A stretch of 47,690 bases of DNA from Flectobacillus roseus (GTDB lineage Bacteria; Bacteroidota; Bacteroidia; Cytophagales; Spirosomataceae). Under the pieces are notes generated by a model. The model did no database searches, was not told the DNA's origin, and saw nothing but the letters and a program-made list of their open reading frames with translations. Location of the stretch: NCBI RefSeq assembly GCF_030056665.1, contig NZ_JASHIG010000045.1. One strand, given 5' to 3'. This document shows, piece after piece, positions 40,701 through 47,690 of this stretch; positions within the stretch are counted from its first letter, which is position 1; every line of letters begins with the position of its first letter. The position numbers and the translations under genes were made by a program.

Positions 40701-41074
40701 AAGTTCGCGTACTCGTGTATGATATGCTTGAACGTAGCGGAGGCACGTGCACGTAAAGTAACCTCGTCTATCTCGATACCTTCTTGTTGGAGTTCTTCTA
40801 AAATCTGATTAAAAAGTCCTTGTTCTGTCGCTTGTTCTTGCGGATCGTTACTTGAAAAAATACGGAGATATTTCAGGATACGTTCTTTCATTTCGCCCGC
40901 TGCTTTGTTGGTAAATGTTACTGCCAAGATATGGTTGAAATACCAAGGAGATTTGGAGCGAAGAGCCAGTTTGATGTATTCCTTTGCTAAAGTGTAGGTT
41001 TTCCCCGAACCCGCCGAGGAAGAATATATTTTAAAATATGTTTCGTGCTGTGATGCACTCAAAAAATCCGTCAT
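37772..41074 (-). CDS. UvrD/Rep-family helicase-nuclease, AddA/RecB-like
   Basis: 1100-residue DNA repair enzyme. Superfamily 1 helicase motifs are intact: Walker A SSAGSGKTYTLAKEY (residues 19-33), Walker B LIDEFQDTSTLQW, motif III VGDAKQSIYRFRGGE, motif IV NTNYRSS, motif V TVTSVHKSKGLEFPVVI, motif VI LYVALTRPKDRLYMV. The C terminus has a RecB-type nuclease: NKVHAAFAKI, then LRPDRVIKMGSKIVILDYKTG with the Asp and DYK catalytic residues, and QVKDYQKIYQAMGY. It probably pairs with an AddB-like protein to process double-strand breaks, but no addB is in the window. The start at 41074 has a promoter motif 42 bp upstream. Confidence 0.92.
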   Translation of the reverse strand: MTDFLSASQHETYFKIYSSSAGSGKTYTLAKEYIKLALRSKSPWYFNHILAVTFTNKAAGEMKERILKYLRIFSSNDPQEQATEQGLFNQILEELQQEGIEIDEVTLRARASATFKHIIHEYANFSVSTIDSFVQRVVSAFTEELGFPFNFEVNLDSEVLLDAAVEQLLQKTNTETYEQITEAIKSFALDKATDGRSWNGINDEIANFGRDLLNDQFQEHIEKLGALEPLDFLKIEQQLKDFNQGVEKHIKEIVAIALETANENDLTVDDFPFKKTGPFGYFIQLANGNDVFKEPGARFLNALADNTWHAKSATKPIAATIMGIADTLTDTGNFLLEAQKRLKPRFLLYREILKQIKKLALLSQLKKEIAAIQDESGQIHISEFNRKILEIVVNEPIPFIYERLGERYNHILIDEFQDTSTLQWHNFLPLIENALASGHFNLAVGDAKQSIYRFRGGEMGLIVNLHKKQIDDLTKPIADDTFLVERYENIRPYIKPENLNTNYRSSAEVINFNNALFEAIKVDPEYLAIAPSLPRVYDEYFAQKVPAKPLEGGHVQIDFIIGKETDRLMIEKVEQILEEVLAIGYKLKDIAVLCRRNKDSKVIANALKERNIDVISSDSLSLAASDAVNLIMAIMKVVQNPDNALAKYEAVYLYYRVVLHKVPNTQENKVIKETIESRDILKFFELIDKNLVPTALQQMSLYEIAEKLLQTFELFKHDKELDFIFRFLDVVIEFQHMKSTHLTDFINYWENKKESLSIMSPAGQNAVTVTSVHKSKGLEFPVVIIPYCHWSIDTGLNSSRWFGLEDEGLFEELIVEQAEENITKALTTAPLKMVKELENTHLVEEYRAEKEETFLESLNMLYVALTRPKDRLYMVVKRDSRNLNKTVGGLLLRFVDGEGIPPEEPFTKVLYEGLPKVLKPEKEKIAPTMIIQEIVTSERSQTIQLKQSAERLFDLETFEKSKDYGNKVHAAFAKIKTKKDIDSALADLQREGLIVENEQEELKVTIQKIIDLPEISPFFEVPERFIRNEREILRPNQSPLRPDRVIKMGSKIVILDYKTGSKSNSHKYQVKDYQKIYQAMGYTEVEGYLVYLETMDVVKV

Positions 41075-41115
41075 AAGTGTTGCTGTTAAAGCTGAGGAGG
41101 TACATTTTGGAGATA

Positions 41116-41123
41116 CAAATTTA
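41116..41123 (-). promoter_or_regulatory. Bacteroidota -7 element for the AddA/RecB-like gene
   Basis: It reads TAAATTTG on the minus strand, 42 bp before the start. Confidence 0.55.
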
Positions 41124-41334
41124 GAGAAATATTTAGGCTATTTTTCTAAAAAGAAAGCTGAAAAAGTATTCAGATTTAAAAGCGTTTTTAGGATAAAATC
41201 AAAAAGCTCCTTTTATCCTAACCGCCTACCATTCTTCACAAAAGCAGTATAACGAGTCTGACTTCCCTACAAATTTAGCATGTGAACCACTGCTAATCAG
41301 CGGTTTGATACTTTCACATAACATATATACTTCA

Positions 41335-43215
41335 ATGTTAGCATCTTATTCTACGTATCTGGTGTTTTTGATACCTGTACTTTGCCTTGTTTTTTACAAA
41401 TTCATTTTTCGTTTATTGGGTATTATCATTGTTCCAGAAGATCGCATTGGTCTAGTAACCAAGAAGTTTGTGTTACTTGGAGATAAAAAATCTTTACCCG
41501 AAGGCAGGATTTTTGCCACCGAAGGTGAGGCTGGTTTTCAAGCAAAACCATTGGCTCCAGGGATTTATTTTTGGCTATGGATTTGGCAGTATGATGTCGT
41601 ATTACAGCCACTTACCGTAGTGCCAACAGGTAAAATTGGTTTGGTTTTGGCACGTGATGGCAAAGAATTGGAAACAGGCAGTATCTTGGCTCGTAAAGTC
41701 GAATGCGATGGTTTTCAAGATGCTGAAGCATTTTTGAAAATTGGCGGTCGAAAGGGTCGACAAACTGCCGTAATCACTGCGGGTTCTTACCGCATAAACA
41801 CGCTTTTGTTTGAAGTAGAAATTACAGACATTACCGAAATTCAGGAGAATATGGTAGGAATTATTACCACAATGGATGGTGCCTCAATTCCTGTCGGACA
41901 AATTTCAGGAAAGCCTATCGAAGGGCATAATAACTTTCAAGACGCGGACCAGTTTTTGAATGCTGGGGGTAACAAAGGTTTGCAACAACAAGTAATCTTG
42001 GCAGGTTCTTATAACCTTAATCCGTGGTTTGCCAGAGTAGAGGAAATTCACATGACCGAGATTCCGATTGGACATGTTGGTGTTGTAATTTCGTATGTTG
42101 GTGAAGACGGGGTAGATATAAGTGGGACAGAATTTAAACATGGCAATATTGTCGAAAAAGGTTTCAAGGGAGTCTGGAACGAACCTCTAGGTCCAGGTAA
42201 GTACCCCTTGAATACCTATGTGCAAAAAATTGAATTGGTACCAACGACTAACTTAGTTTTGAACTGGGCAAGTGCCCGTTCTGAATCACATCAGTTGGAT
42301 AAAAACCTTTCGACTATTACGGTACGTTCAAAAGATGGTTTCCCTTTTAATTTGGATGTTTCACAAATCATTCATATTCCTAATTATGAAGCGCCCAAAG
42401 TAATTGCTCGTTTTGGAAATATGAACAATCTGGTGAGTCAGGTGCTAGAACCAACGATTGGTAACTATTTCAGAAATTCAGCACAGGATTCAGATGTAAT
42501 TTCGTTCTTGGGCTCTCGTGCAGAACGCCAAGATACCGCACGTAAGTATATTGCCGAAGTACTCAATCAATACAATGTAAATGCAGTAGATACGCTGATA
42601 GGAGACATCGTTCCGCCAGAGTCTTTGATGAAAACACTTACCGACCGTAAGTTGGCTGAAGAACAAAAAGTAACGTATGATACCCAAAAAATGGCGCAAG
42701 AAACCCGTCAGGCATTAGAGAAAGAAACAGCGATTGCTGATATTCAGAAAGATATTGTAAAAGCCGACCAAGGTGTAGTAATTGCCGAAAGGGTTGCTGA
42801 CGCTGCTGTAAAAAAAGCACAAGGTGAAGCTCAAAGCTTGAAATTACAAGCAGGAGCTGAGGCTGAAAGAGTAAAACTCCAAGCTAGTGCCGAGTCGGAG
42901 CGAGTAAAATTATTGGCGATTGCCGAAGCAGAAAGAATTAGTAAAACGGGTAATGCTGAGGCTGAGAAAATATTGGCCATTGGTAAAGCAGAGGCTGAAT
43001 CGTATCAGTTGCAGGTATCGGCGATGGGTGGAGATAATTTTACACAATTGAAAATAACAGAAAGTATTGGTAAAGAAAAAATCAAAGTAATGCCAGATAT
43101 TTTAATTACAGGAGGAAACAATGAACAAGGTGGTCCACTAAGCGGACTTTTAGGATTAAAATTGATGGAAGAAATGACCAAAAAACAAAAGAATGAAGAA
43201 AATCCTGCTGAATGA
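41335..43215 (+). CDS. SPFH/band-7 (flotillin-like) membrane protein with N-terminal tandem repeats
   Basis: 626 residues from the ATG at 41335. An upstream TTG at 41305 is in frame but would precede the signal-anchor with hydrophilic residues. An N-terminal helix (YLVFLIPVLCLVFYKFIF) is followed by four similar segments of 60-70 residues, each beginning with a P-x-x-x-IG-V/L-V pattern. Segments two and three share FQDA-x-x-FL-x-x-GG-x-KG and AGSY-x-x-N. The band-7 domain follows (about 300-430). Then comes a long Ala/Glu/Lys coiled coil (AEAERVKLQASAESERVKL). Such proteins scaffold membrane microdomains. The function here is unknown. Confidence 0.88.
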   Translation: MLASYSTYLVFLIPVLCLVFYKFIFRLLGIIIVPEDRIGLVTKKFVLLGDKKSLPEGRIFATEGEAGFQAKPLAPGIYFWLWIWQYDVVLQPLTVVPTGKIGLVLARDGKELETGSILARKVECDGFQDAEAFLKIGGRKGRQTAVITAGSYRINTLLFEVEITDITEIQENMVGIITTMDGASIPVGQISGKPIEGHNNFQDADQFLNAGGNKGLQQQVILAGSYNLNPWFARVEEIHMTEIPIGHVGVVISYVGEDGVDISGTEFKHGNIVEKGFKGVWNEPLGPGKYPLNTYVQKIELVPTTNLVLNWASARSESHQLDKNLSTITVRSKDGFPFNLDVSQIIHIPNYEAPKVIARFGNMNNLVSQVLEPTIGNYFRNSAQDSDVISFLGSRAERQDTARKYIAEVLNQYNVNAVDTLIGDIVPPESLMKTLTDRKLAEEQKVTYDTQKMAQETRQALEKETAIADIQKDIVKADQGVVIAERVADAAVKKAQGEAQSLKLQAGAEAERVKLQASAESERVKLLAIAEAERISKTGNAEAEKILAIGKAEAESYQLQVSAMGGDNFTQLKITESIGKEKIKVMPDILITGGNNEQGGPLSGLLGLKLMEEMTKKQKNEENPAE

Positions 43216-43242
43216 GTATCAGGAATAAATCCTCAAAATCAA

Positions 43243-43275
43243 AAACACCGACTGGCAATTTTGCGGTCGGTGTTT
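43243..43275 (+). terminator. Terminator of the SPFH gene
   Basis: AAACACCGAC (43243-43252) pairs exactly with GTCGGTGTTT (43266-43275), 27 bp past the stop. Confidence 0.85.
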
Positions 43276-43552
43276 CACATACACAACATAAGTGGTATTT
43301 TGTTGTCTCTAAATGATTTAGCATTAAGTTTGAATGCTAAATCAAATTTATTCTTGTTTTTGACCTATTACAATACTAATTATTAGGTATATTTTAAAAA
43401 ACCTAAATGAAACGATTGTTTGATACATTTTCTTATTTTTTGAGGAGAAAAAATATAGAAAGAAACCCATGAAAGAAAACTGGATACTTGTCTGTTTCGC
43501 AATAATCCCTTAATTTGCTCATTAACAGAATACCTACTTACCTCCATTTTCT
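43276..43552. other. Spacer before the DUF819 gene
   Basis: This AT-rich spacer, together with the terminator, makes a gap of 337 bp. I see no gene, repeat or convincing promoter motif in it. Confidence 0.4.
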
Positions 43553-44782
43553 ATGCAGACACTCATTACAAACGATGCCATTGTTTTTGGTTTACTTATT
43601 GGAATCATTGCTTTTACCTTCTATACTTCAAGTATTCAATCTTCTTTTTGGCAAAAGTTTTATCAAATTATCCCTAGTATTTTGGTTTGCTATTTTGTGC
43701 CAGGGCTACTCAATTCGTTTCATATTATTTCTGGAGAAGAATCTAAATTATATGCTGTCGCTTCTAAATTTTTATTACCTGCTTGTTTAGTCTATTTTAC
43801 CATAAGTATTGATTTTCAGGCACTCAAAAAACTTGGTCCAAAAGCTTTAATTGTGTTTTTGGCAGGATCGCTAGGTGTGATGGTTGGCGGACCCGTTTCT
43901 CTTTGGGTAGTAAAAACTATATGGCCTGAAGTATTGGTAGGCGAGGTTTGGCGAGGCTTGGCGACTATTGCAGGTAGTTGGATAGGAGGAAGTGCCAATC
44001 AGACTGCGCTAAAGGAAGTTTTTCAACCCAGTCCAGAGGTCTTTTCACAGGCTATTGCCGTCGATGTGATTACGGCTGAACTATGGTTAGCTGTATTATT
44101 ATTTGGAGTAGCTCGTAGTGCCAAACTTGATAAATGGCTTGGGGCAGATACATCAGCCGTGGAGGAAGTAAAGCAAAAAATGGAAGCAGAAGCAGCGCAT
44201 CAGCAATCAAGCTTAAGCGTGAAAGACTTGATGCTGGTGTTGTTTGTGGGTTTTGGAACTACAGCCCTTGCTCATGCCTGTGCCGATATCATTGTACCTT
44301 TTATTGAAACTCATTATCCTGATTTAAAGAAATTTAGTCTTACGTCTTCCTCATTTTGGGTAATTTCATTGGTTACGCTGTTTGGACTGGCATTATCACA
44401 AACCAAAGCACGTCAGATAGAACGAATGGGCGCTTCACAATTTGGATCGCTTTTTTTGTACATCCTCATCGCAACCATCGGTATGCAGATGAACGTTATT
44501 TCGGCATTAGACAAACCGCAACTATTTCTGATTGGGCTAATTTGGATGTCTTTCCATGCTGGATTTACTTTGCTTGCGGCCTATTTAGTCAAGGCTCCCT
44601 TCTTTTTCACGGCTGTGGGCTCTCAGGCAAATGTGGGAGGTGCGGCTTCTGCCTCGGTAGTGGCGGCAGCATTTCATCCTTCTTTAGCATCGGTAGGTGT
44701 TTTATTAGCAATATTAGGTTATGCCTTGGGTACATATTGTGGGTATCTGACAGGTTTGATGATGCAATGGGTTAATAATTGA
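43553..44782 (+). CDS. DUF819 family polytopic membrane protein
   Basis: 409 residues with about ten to eleven membrane helices and a hydrophilic central loop (about 200-230). The conserved ATIAGSWIGGSANQTALKE (about 140-158) and the C-terminal VGSQANVGGAASASVVAAAF are hallmark segments of DUF819, which is related in layout to sodium-dependent anion transporters. The substrate is not known. The start ATG is at 43553. It is followed by eroded GAGTGAATT simple repeats and a terminator. Confidence 0.9.
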   Translation: MQTLITNDAIVFGLLIGIIAFTFYTSSIQSSFWQKFYQIIPSILVCYFVPGLLNSFHIISGEESKLYAVASKFLLPACLVYFTISIDFQALKKLGPKALIVFLAGSLGVMVGGPVSLWVVKTIWPEVLVGEVWRGLATIAGSWIGGSANQTALKEVFQPSPEVFSQAIAVDVITAELWLAVLLFGVARSAKLDKWLGADTSAVEEVKQKMEAEAAHQQSSLSVKDLMLVLFVGFGTTALAHACADIIVPFIETHYPDLKKFSLTSSSFWVISLVTLFGLALSQTKARQIERMGASQFGSLFLYILIATIGMQMNVISALDKPQLFLIGLIWMSFHAGFTLLAAYLVKAPFFFTAVGSQANVGGAASASVVAAAFHPSLASVGVLLAILGYALGTYCGYLTGLMMQWVNN

Positions 44783-44815
44783 GTGAATTAGCGAATTGTG
44801 AATTGGTGGTGTACT
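44783..44815 (+). repeat. Eroded GAGTGAATT simple repeat after the DUF819 gene
   Basis: GAGTGAATTAGCGAATTGTG then AATTGGTGG starts at the stop codon, the same class of 3' repeat as at 3525 and 47361. Confidence 0.5.
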
Positions 44816-44997
44816 AAGGATTGGACTTTGTTCAAAAGTGTTCTAATCGTTTGCATTTTTGTTGCCGCTACAACTATTACCAAACTTATCCTTTCGTAAA
44901 TAGATATGAAGAGATAAGTATACTTTCTAGTAAACGATGGAAGTATTTTGTCCTTTGCCCCAAGCCGACCACTGAAAGCCTAATAGTACCCAAAAGA

Positions 44998-45027
44998 AAA
45001 GGGTTCTAGCCGAAGCTGGAACCCTTT
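44998..45027. terminator. Terminator with CGAA loop downstream of the DUF819 gene
   Basis: AAAGGGTTCtAGC pairs with GCTgGAACCCTTT around CGAA. It is flanked by A-rich and T-rich sequence and can serve both directions. The remaining sequence between 44816 and 45115 shows no gene. Confidence 0.8.
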
Positions 45028-45115
45028 ATTATTTGGAAAAAATCGTTTTGAAATCTAGAAATTTTGAGGAGCAAATGACGGATACAATAAGTTACTCACA
45101 GTCTTGCTCTCACGT

Positions 45116-45313
45116 TTAATAGGTACAATTACCTCTGTTCCTCAAAAAAGAAATGATTGAATTTCTTGTTACCTCGTCGATATACTCCAAGCACAAATCT
45201 TTTGTCCCCGAACGACCCGTTGTTTTCCAACCTGCTGGAACATCATTTTCCGCAGGAATGATGGTGTGAATATGACCATCACAAATTACCTGATAGATTG
45301 TTTCTTGTTTCAT
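45116..45313 (-). CDS. MbtH-like protein, stand-alone
   Basis: 65 residues resembling the MbtH fold, small chaperones that activate adenylation domains of peptide synthetases. Visible are YQVICDGHIHTIIPAENDVP, then AGWKTTGRSGTKDLCLEYID, which match the P-x-GW and CL-x-YI landmarks. The usual WTDMRP ending is replaced by VTRNSIISFL, so a key tryptophan is missing. No peptide synthetase or siderophore gene is in the window. It may serve a distant cluster or have lost the canonical role. Confidence 0.8.
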   Translation of the reverse strand: MKQETIYQVICDGHIHTIIPAENDVPAGWKTTGRSGTKDLCLEYIDEVTRNSIISFLRNRGNCTY

Positions 45314-45713
45314 TGCAGCATTTATTTTACGTAAAGTGATTAGAATACGAATTATAAATATAACAAAAAAATCAAGAAAAAATTACATAAGCAGCAAAAA
45401 AACTATTAAATAATTGTCAATTAATGGTTAAAATATATTTTGATAGTTGTGATTCAAGTGAGGAGCTTTGATTTTTGTATATAATTGAGAAAATTATTCT
45501 CTAAACATTTGATTATCAAGGTTAATCTAAAAAAGCTGTAAAGCTTATGTCATTTTAGATTTTTGAATCAAAATCGGTGATTTTGGATAATTCTATTATT
45601 ATTTTACACCTAATAAAAATTACCAAAGCTAAAAAGCTATTTTTTTCGGTATCTTATAACTGGTTTTCGTACTTTTGTCCATCAATTCCTTTTTATAAAT
45701 TTAAAGACTAATC
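45314..45713. other. 400-bp divergent gap before pgi
   Basis: Very AT-rich. The only clear signal is the pgi promoter at 45670-45677. No gene, repeat or stable hairpin seen. Confidence 0.5.
45670..45677 (+). promoter_or_regulatory. Bacteroidota -7 element for pgi
   Basis: It reads TACTTTTG, 37 bp before the pgi ATG. The -33 region (TTTCGG) is weak. Confidence 0.65.
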
Positions 45714-47360
45714 ATGCTTAAATCTGTCCCGTTCAACCAAACTGTCGCCTTTCAACATTTAACAAAATTAAAAGCTGAAGTCGAACAAACACCTCTTAAA
45801 GAACTTTTCACAGCCGATTCAGAGCGTTTCGAGAAATACTCAATCCGTTTTGAAGACATTTTAGTTGATTATTCTAAAAACCTTATCAACGAAAAAACAA
45901 AAGCAGCATTGATTGCTTTGGCCAACGAATGTGAATTGGATGATGCCATCGAACGTATGTTCACTGGCGATTTGATTAACAAAACAGAAAATCGTGCGGT
46001 ATTGCACGTAGCCTTACGCAATCGCTCAAATACGCCAATCGCCGTTGGTGGCGAAGACGTGATGCCAGCGGTAAATGCTGTTTTGGATAAAATGAAAGAC
46101 TTTTCTGAAAAAGTTATTTCAGGTGCTTGGAAAGGTTATTCAGATAAAGCTATTACTGATGTCGTAAATATCGGTATTGGTGGTTCGGATTTAGGTCCTG
46201 TAATGGTGACTGAAGCGTTGAAACCATACAAAAACCACCTTAATTTACATTTTGTATCTAACGTAGATGGTACTCATATTGCAGAAGTTTTAAAGAAAGT
46301 TAATCCAGAAACTACACTGTTTTTGATTGCTTCTAAAACTTTTACCACGCAAGAAACTATGGCCAATGCACACTCAGCACGTGATTGGTTTGTAGCAAAT
46401 GGAGGTTCCCTAGAGGCTGTTGCCAAGCATTTCGTAGCCATTTCAACTAATGAAAAAGAAGTAGTTAAATTCGGTATCGATTCTGCCAATATGTTTGGTT
46501 TCTGGGACTGGGTTGGTGGTCGTTACTCTTTGTGGTCGGCTATTGGTTTATCGATTGTCCTTTCTATTGGTTTCGAAAACTTTATTGAACTGTTAGAAGG
46601 TGCTCACGCCATGGATAAGCACTTCAGAACTACAGATTTCAACGAAAATATCCCCGTGATTTTGGCATTGGTAGGTATTTGGTATAATAATTTCTTCGAT
46701 GCTGATTCTCATGCTTTGTTGCCTTATGATCAATATATGCACCGTTTTGCAGCATATTTCCAACAAGGAGATATGGAGTCAAATGGTAAATATGTAGGTC
46801 GTGACGGAAAAGCCGTTGATTATCAAACAGGTCCAATTATCTGGGGCGAGCCAGGAACAAATGGTCAGCACGCTTTCTATCAATTGATTCACCAAGGTAC
46901 AAAATTGATTCCTTGTGATTTCTTGGCGCCTGCACAATCTCAAAATGTGATTGGCAATCACCATCAATTATTGTTGTCGAACTTCTTTGCTCAAACTGAA
47001 GCATTGATGAACGGCAAAACGTATGAAGAAGTCGTAGCCGAATTTGAGAAAGCAGGTAAATCTGCTGAAGAAATTGCTGAACTAGCACCATTCAAAGTTT
47101 TCCAAGGAAACCGACCAACTAACTCTATCTTGTTCAAAAAATTGACTCCACGCACTTTGGGTAGCTTGGTAGCAATGTACGAGCACAAAATCTTTGTACA
47201 AGGAGTTATTTGGAATATCTTTAGCTACGACCAATGGGGTGTAGAATTAGGTAAGCAGTTGGCGAACAAAATTTTGCCAGAATTAGCTTCTGAAGATAGC
47301 ATTACCTCGCACGACTCTTCAACTAACGGTTTGATCAATGCTTACAAAGCTTGGAGATAG
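45714..47360 (+). CDS. pgi: Glucose-6-phosphate isomerase
   Basis: Interconverts glucose-6-phosphate and fructose-6-phosphate in the cytosol. The 548 residues are the long proteobacterial/eukaryotic-type form. Seen are VVNIGIGGSDLGPVMVTEAL, ASKTFTTQETMANA, WDWVGGRYSLWSAIG, the catalytic Glu region WGEPGTNGQHAFYQLIHQG (here with the signature Gln-His) and the terminal HDSSTNGLINAYK with the active-site lysine. The start ATG at 45714 follows a good promoter motif. Simple repeats and a terminator follow. Confidence 0.97.
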   Translation: MLKSVPFNQTVAFQHLTKLKAEVEQTPLKELFTADSERFEKYSIRFEDILVDYSKNLINEKTKAALIALANECELDDAIERMFTGDLINKTENRAVLHVALRNRSNTPIAVGGEDVMPAVNAVLDKMKDFSEKVISGAWKGYSDKAITDVVNIGIGGSDLGPVMVTEALKPYKNHLNLHFVSNVDGTHIAEVLKKVNPETTLFLIASKTFTTQETMANAHSARDWFVANGGSLEAVAKHFVAISTNEKEVVKFGIDSANMFGFWDWVGGRYSLWSAIGLSIVLSIGFENFIELLEGAHAMDKHFRTTDFNENIPVILALVGIWYNNFFDADSHALLPYDQYMHRFAAYFQQGDMESNGKYVGRDGKAVDYQTGPIIWGEPGTNGQHAFYQLIHQGTKLIPCDFLAPAQSQNVIGNHHQLLLSNFFAQTEALMNGKTYEEVVAEFEKAGKSAEEIAELAPFKVFQGNRPTNSILFKKLTPRTLGSLVAMYEHKIFVQGVIWNIFSYDQWGVELGKQLANKILPELASEDSITSHDSSTNGLINAYKAWR

Positions 47361-47400
47361 TGATGAATTGAGTGATTGAGCGAGTTGTGATTTAGTGATT
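47361..47400 (+). repeat. (GAGTGATT)n-type simple repeat after pgi
   Basis: TGATGAATTGAGTGATTGAG then CGAGTTGTGATTTAGTGATT begins right at the pgi stop, in the same orientation relative to the gene as after hldD. Confidence 0.65.
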
Positions 47401-47430
47401 GATTTTAATCAATATTTTACAAATTTTTGA

Positions 47431-47467
47431 AAAGAGCGGTCGGAAAATAATTTTCGATCGCTTTTTT
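47431..47467 (+). terminator. Terminator of pgi, conserved GCGGTCGGAAAAT stem
   Basis: GCGGTCGGAAAAT pairs with ATTTTCGATCGC using two G-T pairs, followed by TTTTTTGATG. It belongs to the same family as the hairpins at 3579, 20290, 22569 and 31927. Confidence 0.85.
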
Positions 47468-47575
47468 GATGTTATTAGGCTAAATAGAAATTTTTCAAAA
47501 TTAAATCTAATCAATTGTGAGCTCAAAGTGCTGTTAATTGAAATTCACAATTAAGCATTAATGTTTGACTGTACA

Positions 47576-47689
47576 CTACCCGATTGTTTTAAGATTTATT
47601 AAAATTCGTTGAATAGCTAATTGAATGGCCTTGGTAAAAGGTTCAATCATTTTCTGTTTATAGAACTCTCTTATCAAGTTAAGTCCTCT
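47576..47689 (-). CDS. Possible C-terminal end of a gene cut by the window edge
   Basis: On the minus strand a frame is open from the window edge for 37 codons (RGLNLIREFYKQKMIEPF, then TKAIQLAIQRILINLKTIG) to a TAG at 47576-47578. The sequence is helical and protein-like, but a run this short can occur by chance. No family can be named. Confidence 0.3.
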   Translation of the reverse strand, partial: RGLNLIREFYKQKMIEPFTKAIQLAIQRILINLKTIG

Positions 47690-47690
47690 T

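Noticed and set aside
41305..41334. TTG start for the SPFH gene
   Set aside because: It would add ten residues before the signal-anchor. The ATG at 41335 directly precedes the helix.

Overview
The window reads as chromosomal DNA of an AT-rich member of the Bacteroidota, most likely a Cytophagales bacterium. I base this on the repeated promoter signature TAnnTTTG (often with TTG about 19-20 bases upstream), the general lack of Shine-Dalgarno sequences, Gram-negative envelope genes (lpxB, hldD, a Gram-negative-type YidC), and simple-sequence 3' repeats and extragenic hairpins of a kind common in that group. The genus cannot be fixed from sequence alone. I see no tRNA, rRNA, CRISPR array, insertion sequence or prophage.

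Layout. 1-5.3 kb: lpxB with a PTPS-type enzyme upstream (minus), hldD (plus), a family 2 glycosyltransferase and a small lipoprotein (minus). 5.3-8.9 kb: hemL behind a TPR plus periplasmic-binding-fold protein, then a divergent acetyltransferase. 8.9-16.7 kb: a minus-strand run of yidC, pyrG, a glycosyltransferase, an M24 aminopeptidase and a zinc-ribbon methyltransferase, the last two coupled by an ATGA overlap. 16.97-20.3 kb: a plus-strand island of four unrecognised genes separated almost entirely by copies of one imperfectly palindromic repeat. 20.3-22.5 kb: a TetR regulator and a FabH-like ketosynthase sharing a palindromic operator, then a small membrane protein. 22.7-29.3 kb: M28 peptidase, small membrane proteins, a secreted barrel-like protein, a DUF1080 protein, two unknowns and an unlisted 51-residue basic protein. 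29.5-36 kb: hisS, GH25 lysozyme, 1-Cys peroxiredoxin, DinB-like protein, hslV and the pyruvate dehydrogenase E2 subunit. 36-47.7 kb: a GT-C-like membrane protein, an AddA/RecB-like helicase-nuclease, an SPFH protein with N-terminal tandem repeats, a DUF819 protein, an MbtH-like protein, pgi, and the cut-off end of a possible minus-strand gene.

Most genes are housekeeping (lipid A and heptose, haem, CTP, membrane insertion, pyruvate oxidation, glycolysis). The part that most deserves attention is the 17-20 kb island. Its four genes lie in one direction between minus-strand neighbours. Each is followed within about 10-20 bp by a repeat of about 104 bp, or a shortened version, that is itself an imperfect palindrome. 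Two of the genes are paralogues with a near-identical 3' end. One repeat-leader-repeat unit has no gene in it. A short direct repeat marks both ends. This resembles a gene-cassette or acquired-immunity array, but no integrase is present, the repeats lack canonical attC ends, and the gene functions are unknown.

A second theme is 3'-end architecture. Several genes are followed by simple repeats, (GAGTGATT)n or (GATTTGAAAATT)n, in the direction of transcription, leading into a strong hairpin whose stem sequence recurs across the window and in three places is joined to a GACGCAAT..ATTGCGTC palindrome.
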